A stretch of DNA of 5,361 nt from assembly GCA_038231615.1 (NCBI GenBank), contig JBBRLA010000605.1, positions 1 to 5,361 of the forward strand. The letters run 5' to 3'. Under the pieces are notes generated by a model that was given only the letters and a program-made list of their open reading frames with translations, was not told the origin of the DNA and did not search any database. Shown here one piece after another: positions 1 to 5,361 of the stretch. This stretch comes from JBBRLA01 sp038231615. GTDB lineage: Bacteria > Myxococcota_A > Polyangia > Palsa-1104 > JAEUJZ01. The stretch's first letter is position 1. Each line of letters opens with the position of its first letter. The translations under genes were made by a program, and so were the position numbers.

Positions 1-2
1 CA

Positions 3-1322
<1,320 letters not shown>

Positions 1323-1359
1323 AGGGTAGACATTCGGAAATTCTGCTGGAAAATTGATC

Positions 1360-2691
1360 CTACCGCGACGCCTGCAAAAGAACGATGTTCACCGCGGTGC
1401 GCAACTGCGGGTCCGCCGCCAGGCGCCGTTCTACCGAAGACAAGCGTTGCGCCCGCTCGACCTCCTTGTCGTCCATGGGCACCTCGACGTCGGGGACCAG
1501 CCCCACGCCCTCGTAGGACTTGCCGCCCGGCGTGCGGAACAGGGACGTGGTGTACTTCATGGCATAGCCGTTGGGCAGATCCTCCAGCGTCTGCGCACTC
1601 CACTTGCCAAAGGTCTTCTGCCCTATGACCTGCGCCTTGCGCCCCTCGCGCAGCGCGCCGGTGAAGAGTTCCGCCCCGGACGAGGTCGAGTGGTTCACCA
1701 GCAGGCACACCGGCACCTCGCCCAGCACCGGCTCGCCTTGCGCGGTCAGGACCTCCTCCGGGCCGCTGCGGTGCTGCACCCGGACGATGGGCGTGTCTTT
1801 TTTCAGAAAAAGTCCAGCGCTCTCGACGGCCTTGTCGAAGAGCCCGCCCTCGTTGTGGCGCAGGTCCACCACCAGCGCCTTCACCCGCTGCCGCTCTATG
1901 TCCGAAAGCGCCGTCCGCAGCGCCGCGGCGGTGCCCTCGTTGAACAGGCGTATCCCCAGGTAGCCGACCAGGCCGGGCAGCACCGCATGGATCACGCTCT
2001 CGTAGGTCAGGTGCTCGCGGCGCACGTCGAAGGTGACCAGCTTGTCGCCGCGAAGCACAGTCAGGCGTACGGTCTCGCCGGCCTTGCCGCGGATGTCGGC
2101 GACCACGTCGCGCAGGGTCAGCCCCTTGTAAAACTTCCCGTTCACGTCGAGGATCTTGTCCCCCTCCAAAAGCCCCGCCTTCTCCGCCGGGGAGCCAGGC
2201 ACCAGGCCGAGCACGTCGGAGATGCCGCTCTCCTGCTCGAAGCGGATCTCCACGCCTACGCCCACCAGCTCTCCGCTCAGGTCGCGATGCAATTCGGCGA
2301 TCTCCTCAGGCGGAAGCAGCTTGTTCCACGAGCGCATCCCCGGGTCGACGTTCTCCAGCATGCCCTGCACCGCCGCCCGGTACAGGTCGTCCTCGGTCAG
2401 GTTGCCGCGGTAGTACTTCTTCAGCAGGGCCTGCCGCACCATCTGAAAAGCTTCCTTCCCATCATGGAAAGGCTCCGCCGACGGCTCCTTTATCTGCGCG
2501 GGGCCGTTTTCTGAATCGAGGCCCCGCAGCGCCAGAGACCGGGCCGCCGTGCTCCCCTCGGGGGGCTGCCCGCCGCAGCGGAGCGCGCAGACCCCGCCGA
2601 CCAAAAGGAGGCCCGGCAGGGCCAGGCACATGAGCCACCGCCTGCTGGTACGCGTCGGGGAATGAGTCGTCGGGTTCGTCGTCATCAGCAT
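1360..2691 (-). CDS. Exported S41 family C-terminal processing (tail-specific) peptidase with PDZ domain
   Basis: This 443-residue protein has the full CtpA/Prc-type layout. Residues ~14-37 are an export signal with basic residues R14, R17 and R18, then a hydrophobic stretch. S-R-R-W-L-M at 16-21 also fits a minimal Tat motif, and C35 and C39 do not sit in good lipoboxes. A helical pre-domain (~75-137) precedes a PDZ domain (~139-225, with GVGVEI at 144-149 and GSPAEKAGL plus GDKI..VNG at 166-185). The S41 core is ~233-403 and includes VDLRHNEGG at 275-283. The inferred nucleophile is S338 in STSSGAE and the general base is K363 in TFGKW, with Q367 four residues later. The Ser-Lys spacing of 25 equals that of E. 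coli Prc. The usual Gly after the Lys is Trp364 here. Such enzymes cleave periplasmic proteins near nonpolar C-termini. ATG at 2691 is chosen because GAAGAGG lies 8 bases upstream; M3 would be too distant. It follows the anti-sigma gene by 13 bases, so co-transcription is expected. Confidence 0.95.
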   Translation of the reverse strand: MLMTTNPTTHSPTRTSRRWLMCLALPGLLLVGGVCALRCGGQPPEGSTAARSLALRGLDSENGPAQIKEPSAEPFHDGKEAFQMVRQALLKKYYRGNLTEDDLYRAAVQGMLENVDPGMRSWNKLLPPEEIAELHRDLSGELVGVGVEIRFEQESGISDVLGLVPGSPAEKAGLLEGDKILDVNGKFYKGLTLRDVVADIRGKAGETVRLTVLRGDKLVTFDVRREHLTYESVIHAVLPGLVGYLGIRLFNEGTAAALRTALSDIERQRVKALVVDLRHNEGGLFDKAVESAGLFLKKDTPIVRVQHRSGPEEVLTAQGEPVLGEVPVCLLVNHSTSSGAELFTGALREGRKAQVIGQKTFGKWSAQTLEDLPNGYAMKYTTSLFRTPGGKSYEGVGLVPDVEVPMDDKEVERAQRLSSVERRLAADPQLRTAVNIVLLQASR

Positions 2692-2699
2692 GGGAAAAA

Positions 2700-2706
2700 C
2701 CTCTTC
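2700..2706 (-). promoter_or_regulatory. Ribosome binding site of the S41 peptidase gene
   Basis: On the minus strand GAAGAGG lies 8 bases before the ATG at 2691. It overlaps the TGA stop of the anti-sigma gene (2707-2705), so ribosomes finishing the anti-sigma reading frame stop on the next gene's initiation site. This fixes the start of the peptidase and suggests translational coupling. Confidence 0.75.
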
Positions 2707-3196
2707 AATACAGATTCAAGCTCGCTGCCCGCTGGCGCGAGGTGTCCACGATCTCGCCGCCCCGTTCCCCCCCTGTCGGCAACGCCGACAACGCCGCCGG
2801 GGAAAGCCCGCCGGGGTGGGTGCGCAGCATCGCCGGCAAGAGGCCGGCGCTGATGAGCAGCAGGAACGCCGCCGCCGCCTGATAGAGCGGAATGGGGTGC
2901 AGGAAAAAACCGCCCAGGCGGCGAACCACCAAGCGGCGCGGGGCGACAAAGGTCCGCTCCACCTCCGCGCGTAGCCGCTGCCGGGTTTTCGCCGCGGGCC
3001 GCTCGCCGGACAGGTCACCCGTGGGATCGCCCAAAAGCTCCGCCGGCAGGGTCTCGATGGCCCGCTTCAGGTCCAGATAGGCACGCAGGCACACCTTGCA
3101 CGACAGAAGGTGATCCTCCATCCCCTGCCGGCACACGGCCTCGGCCACGCCGAAGTGATAGTCGAGGAGGTCCTTTTGCATCAATGAGCAATCCAT
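2705..3196 (-). CDS. Zinc-finger (ZAS-type) single-pass membrane anti-sigma factor
   Basis: This 163-residue protein has the architecture of ZAS anti-sigma factors. The N-terminal ~50 residues hold H29-x3-C33-x2-C36, the zinc motif that binds ECF sigma factors, with H14 or C22 as possible extra ligands. A charged linker follows (~55-97), then one membrane helix (~101-124, rich in A, L, I and F) and a short tail of ~38 residues, probably outside, ending in a nonpolar stretch (residues 158-163 are ASLNLY). The start at 3196 is chosen because AAGGTGGAAG precedes it by 7 bases; this overlaps the sigma gene by 16 bases. A second possible start at 3181 shares a base with the sigma stop (TGATG) but has only a weak GGA upstream. 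The frame stays open to 3373, but that extension runs inside the sigma gene, has no family features, and is not expected to be translated. Its partner is almost certainly the adjacent ECF sigma factor. No large sensor domain is present, so the signal must act through the short tail, the helix, or another protein. Confidence 0.88.
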   Translation of the reverse strand: MDCSLMQKDLLDYHFGVAEAVCRQGMEDHLLSCKVCLRAYLDLKRAIETLPAELLGDPTGDLSGERPAAKTRQRLRAEVERTFVAPRRLVVRRLGGFFLHPIPLYQAAAAFLLLISAGLLPAMLRTHPGGLSPAALSALPTGGERGGEIVDTSRQRAASLNLY

Positions 3197-3723
3197 GAAC
3201 CCACTTCCACCTTCAATTGGTTCGTCATCTGGTTCATCCGCGACTTGACCGTGCCCAGCGGGACATGCAGCACCGAGGCCATCTCTTCGTAGCTCAGGCC
3301 GGACGAGCGCAGGTGGTAGACCTCGGCCAGGGTCTCCGGCAGGCTGGACACCGCCCGGTGAAGGACGCTGCACAGCTCGCCCTGAGCGACCTGCTCCTCG
3401 GCGCTGGGCATCGGCGGCGACGCGTCGTGCTGCACCCGGGTCATCGCCCCCTGGCCGCGCTTACCCGAGCGCAGGTGGTTTAAGCAGAGGTTCCTGGCGA
3501 TCCGGTAGATCCATGTGCAGAAGCTGCCTTGATCGAAGCTCACCTCGCGGCTCTTCAGCACGTTCAGGAACGCTTCGTGAAACAGGTCCTCTGAGTCCTG
3601 CCGGTTGCGCAACATCCGCAGCATGAAGCCGAAGAGCCGCTTCTCGTATCGCGCGTAAAGGGTGTCGAAGGCCGGCATGTCGCCACCGCGGGTACGTCGG
3701 TAGAGGGCTTCGTCCGAGTCCAT
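3181..3723 (-). CDS. ECF-type RNA polymerase sigma-70 family factor
   Basis: This 180-residue protein is the normal size for an ECF sigma factor, with only the two core domains. Region 2 spans ~15-89. The core-binding helix region contains DSEDLFHEAFLNVL (43-56), and the -10 recognition helix contains FCTWIYRIARNLCLNHLR (68-85). A linker of about 25 residues follows. Region 4 spans ~118-170, with an HTH at about 142-164 (LSYEEMASVLHVPLGTVKSR) that should read the -35 element. ATG at 3723 is the first ATG matching the family N-terminus. The frame is open further upstream to 3825, but those residues are not sigma-like and lie in the divergent intergenic region. No Shine-Dalgarno sequence is visible before 3723; a TTTGAT hexamer lies 7 bases upstream. 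It is first in the unit with its anti-sigma factor and the S41 protease, and autoregulation of this promoter is the common arrangement for such pairs. No conserved C-terminal extension is present. Confidence 0.93.
   Translation of the reverse strand: MDSDEALYRRTRGGDMPAFDTLYARYEKRLFGFMLRMLRNRQDSEDLFHEAFLNVLKSREVSFDQGSFCTWIYRIARNLCLNHLRSGKRGQGAMTRVQHDASPPMPSAEEQVAQGELCSVLHRAVSSLPETLAEVYHLRSSGLSYEEMASVLHVPLGTVKSRMNQMTNQLKVEVGSWIAH
3204..3213 (-). promoter_or_regulatory. Ribosome binding site deciding the anti-sigma start
   Basis: On the minus strand AAGGTGGAAG lies inside the last codons of the sigma factor gene and ends 7 bases before the ATG at 3196. It is clearly better than anything before the alternative ATG at 3181, so it favours the 16-base overlap start over the TGATG stop-start junction. 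Confidence 0.6.
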
Positions 3724-3764
3724 GCGCCCGATCAAACACCGATGGGGCGGAAAAGTTCGCTCCC

Positions 3765-3776
3765 TTTCCGCGGAAA
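3765..3776. repeat. 12-bp perfect palindrome TTTCCGCGGAAA, candidate operator
   Basis: All six base pairs of the dyad match and the symmetry stops at both edges. It lies 41 bases from the sigma start and 47 bases from the lipoprotein start, so one bound dimer could affect both genes. Its half-site matches the GCGGAA core of the surrounding 11-bp inverted repeat. No T-run follows, so it is not a terminator. Confidence 0.55.
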
Positions 3777-3809
3777 ACAAAAATCCCGCCCGGGTTGCCC
3801 CCCAGACCC

Positions 3810-3815
3810 TATGAT
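3810..3815 (+). promoter_or_regulatory. Possible -10 element of the lipoprotein gene
   Basis: TATGAT matches the sigma-70 -10 consensus at five of six bases and lies 8 bases before the ATG at 3824. Transcription would start at or just before the ATG, giving a leaderless message, which fits the absence of any Shine-Dalgarno sequence. No -35 box is seen at normal spacing, so this is a weak call. Confidence 0.3.
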
Positions 3816-3823
3816 TCCGCCCC

Positions 3824-4882
3824 ATGACGCAGACGCCTTCCGGCCCCGCAGGCCCTCCCCTGCCGAGTCTTCTCGTCCTCGCCTTCCTCGCCGGGTGCGG
3901 GACCGCGCGGTCCTACGAGGGTTCGCCGCAGTGGCGGGACGGGCGCTTCCACAACCCGAAAGAGTGGCCGGTCCGCCCCGGCATCCCGGAGCTGTTCCGC
4001 TGGCAGTTCAGCGGGCGCCCCGATGCCAGCCTGGGTTTTGTGCCAAAGGTGGTGAAGAACGACGGCGCCCGTCTGCGCGCGGATCGGGAGACCTTCTCCC
4101 TGACCTTTATGGGGCATGCCACGGTGCTGGTCCAGGGCGGCGGGGTGTCGGTGCTCACCGACCCGGTCTTCTCGCGCTACCTGGGGTTCATCCCGCGCCT
4201 GGCCCCGCCCGGGGTGGCCCCAAAGGACCTGCCGCCGATCGACGTGGTGGTCATTTCTCACAACCACCGCGACCACCTGGACGAGGCCAGCGTGCGCGCC
4301 CTCTCGCCCCGGGTGCATTACGTGGTCCCCCTGGGCCTGGCCTCGTGGTTCCGCGCCCGCGGCCTGCCCAACGTCAGCGAGCTGGACTGGTGGCAGTCGA
4401 CGACCCTCACCATTGGCGAAACCGGACGCCGGGTGACCCTCACTCTGGTCCCGGCGCAGCACTGGTCGCAACGGGAGATCGGCGACGCCGGCCAGAGCCT
4501 GTGGGGAGGCTATGTCATCGAACTCGCGGGGCGCAGGGTGTACTTCGCCGGCGACACCGGCTACCCTGCCGCCTTTCGCGAGATCGGCCGCCGCTTCCCC
4601 AGCATCGACTACGCGCTGGTCCCCATCGGGGCTTACGCCCCGCGCTGGTTCATGCGCCCGCAGCACATCGGCCCCGAAGAAGCGGCGCAGGTCTTCCGCG
4701 AGGTCGGCGCCCGGGCGATGCTGCCGATCCACTGGGGCACCTTCTGCCTGAGCGACGAACCGATGGACGAGCCCCCGCGGCTCCTCCTGTCGGCGATGGG
4801 CGCGGATGCGGGCCGCGTGCTCCCGCAGGCCATCGGCGAGACCTATTTCGAGCCCTCCGTGCCCCAACCGGAGCGCAACTAA
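3824..4882 (+). CDS. NAPE-PLD-like metallo-beta-lactamase-fold hydrolase, lipoprotein
   Basis: This 352-residue protein has an N-terminal lipoprotein signal: hydrophobic residues 16-22 and lipobox L22-A23-G24 before C25. The n-region (1-15) has no Lys or Arg, which is unusual. The start is forced, because an in-frame TGA lies at 3812-3814 with no other start codon between. The catalytic domain (~90-345) has the NAPE-phospholipase D-type metallo-hydrolase signature: LTDPVFS at 111-117, H146-x-H148-x-D150-H151 in SHNHRDHLD, H213 in PAQHW, D244 in FAGDTG, H281 in the Q-H-x-x-PEEA segment and H303 in PIHWGTF. All expected di-zinc ligands are therefore present. Relatives hydrolyse N-acyl-phosphatidylethanolamine to phosphatidic acid and N-acylethanolamine; UlaG and RomA are more distant or alternative relatives. 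The exact substrate cannot be read from sequence. The lipid anchor would place it on a membrane surface outside the cytoplasm, consistent with a lipid-like substrate. It is divergent from the sigma operon and may share its control. Confidence 0.92.
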   Translation: MTQTPSGPAGPPLPSLLVLAFLAGCGTARSYEGSPQWRDGRFHNPKEWPVRPGIPELFRWQFSGRPDASLGFVPKVVKNDGARLRADRETFSLTFMGHATVLVQGGGVSVLTDPVFSRYLGFIPRLAPPGVAPKDLPPIDVVVISHNHRDHLDEASVRALSPRVHYVVPLGLASWFRARGLPNVSELDWWQSTTLTIGETGRRVTLTLVPAQHWSQREIGDAGQSLWGGYVIELAGRRVYFAGDTGYPAAFREIGRRFPSIDYALVPIGAYAPRWFMRPQHIGPEEAAQVFREVGARAMLPIHWGTFCLSDEPMDEPPRLLLSAMGADAGRVLPQAIGETYFEPSVPQPERN

Positions 4883-4912
4883 CCAGAATCACATGAGATA
4901 AGATCCAAATAA

Positions 4913-5263
4913 TTGACGTCGGATCTGGTGAGGATCAAGCTGCGCCGATCATTCATTCACAGGATGGTCACGGTGCGCTCCAAGAACGGCGAGGCGATCA
5001 GCGAGAACCGACGAACCCCTCATGCGCGCAAGAAATTGAGGCGGTTCATTCGACAACGTCTCAAGGCAGGCGATCTAGGTGGATGGCGTCGGGGGCGAGC
5101 GGTACTGGGCTACATCGAAGGACGACGCGTCGTCGATCTCGCGGGGGAGGCAGACGTCACCCGAAGCTCAGTCAACCGCTGGCTTCAGTGGTACCAAGGC
5201 TTGGGGCTCACCGGGCTTCTGACAGGGAATTCGGCCAAATGGGGTAATGACGAAGAGAGCTGA
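4913..5263 (+). pseudogene. Transposase N-terminal HTH fragment, IS630-like (catalytic domain missing)
   Basis: This open frame encodes a basic protein of up to 116 residues. Residues ~60-103 resemble the N-terminal HTH of IS630/Tc1-type transposases: R-G-R-A-V-L, then an EG turn, a helix, T-R-S-S-V-N-R-W (83-90), and a GLxGLLTG ending (98-105). In complete transposases a GRPP-type linker and a DDE catalytic domain follow. Here the frame ends at 5263 after a KW..DEE stretch (109-115) that looks like the start of that linker. All three forward frames are closed within the remaining 98 bases, so no DDE domain continues by frameshift inside the window. The start is uncertain: TTG at 4913, GTG at 4928 and ATG at 4964 are all possible, and none has a good ribosome binding site. 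Base composition is less GC-rich than in the genes to the left, suggesting transferred DNA. It could instead be a small free-standing HTH protein; the remnant reading is favoured. Confidence 0.55.
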
Positions 5264-5270
5264 GGAAGAA

Positions 5271-5282
5271 TAGATCGATCTA
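5271..5282. repeat. 12-bp perfect palindrome TAGATCGATCTA
   Basis: A perfect dyad begins 8 bases after the stop of the transposase-like fragment. The final 98 bases (5264-5361) hold no gene-length frame, tRNA or clear promoter, and this is their only visible structure. It has no T-run and is too AT-rich and short for a strong terminator. A binding site, element-end debris or chance are all possible. Confidence 0.35.
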
Positions 5283-5361
5283 ATCGACTTGCGCAGGTTG
5301 GACGGATGTGATCTAAGGTTTGCATGTATGAGCCGAAGCAGGGCCGCCTTGGTGTCGTGAA

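Larger units (their letters stand above)
3724..3823. promoter_or_regulatory. Divergent intergenic regulatory region
   Basis: These 100 bases separate the start codons of the sigma factor operon (minus) and the lipoprotein gene (plus), so both promoters should lie here or just inside the genes. Four copies of a GCGGAA core are visible: 3747-3752 (+), 3766-3771 (-), 3770-3775 (+) and 3815-3820 (-, last base differs in the palindrome context). They create a 12-bp palindrome and a long-range 11-bp inverted repeat. A TATGAT hexamer (3810-3815, +) and a TTTGAT hexamer (3736-3731, -) sit 8 and 7 bases before the two ATGs. No good -35 box was seen for either, which would fit ECF or activator-dependent promoters, but no ECF-type -35/-10 pair with standard spacing could be assigned with confidence. 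Confidence 0.55.
3742..3825. repeat. 11-bp perfect inverted repeat flanking the divergent promoter region
   Basis: ATGGGGCGGAA at 3742-3752 recurs as its exact reverse complement, TTCCGCCCCAT, at 3815-3825, with 62 bases between the arms. The right arm includes the first two bases of the lipoprotein start codon. The match ends at both sides, so this is an isolated 11-bp repeat. It could be paired operator sites bound across a loop, or chance in GC-rich DNA, although the shared GCGGAA core with the palindrome between the arms argues against chance. Confidence 0.6.

Noticed and set aside
1323..1359. Possible bidirectional terminator between the convergent DUF362 and S41 genes
   Set aside because: Only a 5-bp complementary pair (GGTAG at 1325-1329 and CTACC at 1360-1364) with a 30-base loop and no T-run; not enough for an intrinsic terminator.
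1354..2514. 386-codon open frame on the plus strand opposite the S41 protease
   Set aside because: It is a composition-driven antisense frame: no recognisable domain, biased His/Arg/Leu/Gln-rich content, and fully opposite a gene with intact catalytic motifs.
2573..2592. Lipobox at C35 or C39 in the S41 protease
   Set aside because: The residues before C35 (G-G-V) and C39 (A-L-R) do not fit the L-A/S-G/A-C pattern, so an ordinary export signal or membrane anchor is preferred.
3197..3373. N-terminal extension of the anti-sigma frame up to 3373
   Set aside because: The extra 59 residues lie wholly within the sigma gene and are Pro/Gly/Arg-rich without features. The zinc-finger protein begins naturally at 3196 with a good ribosome binding site.
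3724..3825. N-terminal extension of the sigma factor to an ATG at 3825
   Set aside because: It would overlap the divergent gene's start and fill the whole intergenic region, and the residues do not resemble the sigma family. The ATG at 3825 arises from the 11-bp inverted repeat.
3809..4867. 352-codon open frame on the minus strand opposite the lipoprotein gene
   Set aside because: It mirrors the real gene codon for codon in the antisense direction and has no family features.
3742..4896. 384-codon open frame overlapping the lipoprotein gene in another plus frame
   Set aside because: It is Pro/Arg/Gly-rich out-of-frame product typical of GC-rich DNA, without motifs. The overlapping frame at 3824 has a lipobox and all metal-ligand motifs.
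4883..4928. Terminator after the lipoprotein gene (AGATCC at 4901-4906 with GGATCT at 4921-4926)
   Set aside because: A 6-bp stem with a 14-base loop and no following T-run; too weak to call.

Overview
This is a GC-rich bacterial window, with G or C at most third codon positions. Three things point to a Gram-negative-type organism: an exported lipoprotein with a classical lipobox, an exported PDZ/S41 protease, and an ECF sigma factor paired with a membrane zinc-finger anti-sigma factor. The gene types would fit Myxococcota, Planctomycetota, Desulfobacterota or Acidobacteriota, but nothing here fixes the phylum. The last ~450 bases are visibly less GC-rich and carry a transposase remnant.

Layout: (1) On the + strand, entering from the left edge, is the C-terminal ~440 codons of a DUF362 protein. 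Its C-terminal half carries four cysteines in Gly/Pro-rich motifs that resemble the [4Fe-4S] site of NuoB and hydrogenase small subunits. (2) Converging on it across 37 bases is a minus-strand three-gene unit read right to left: ECF sigma factor (3723-3181), single-pass HxxxCxxC anti-sigma factor (3196-2705, overlapping the sigma gene) and an exported PDZ/S41 C-terminal processing protease (2691-1360, 13 bases after the anti-sigma stop). (3) A 100-base divergent intergenic region holds a 12-bp perfect palindrome and an 11-bp perfect inverted repeat, all built on a GCGGAA core. (4) Divergently, on the + strand, is a lipoprotein of the NAPE-PLD-like metallo-beta-lactamase-fold family with all metal ligands present. 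(5) An HTH protein resembling the N-terminal part of IS630-type transposases follows, without a catalytic domain, and then 98 bases without a gene.

How the genes may work together (inference): the sigma/anti-sigma pair should be a membrane-signal switch. Its tight coupling to an S41 tail-specific protease suggests that the protease acts on the signal, on the anti-sigma factor, or on envelope proteins as part of the response. The divergent surface-anchored phospholipase-like lipoprotein shares the regulatory region and may belong to the same envelope or lipid response. The DUF362 gene is convergent and probably unrelated. No rRNA, tRNA, CRISPR array or convincing intrinsic terminator was seen.
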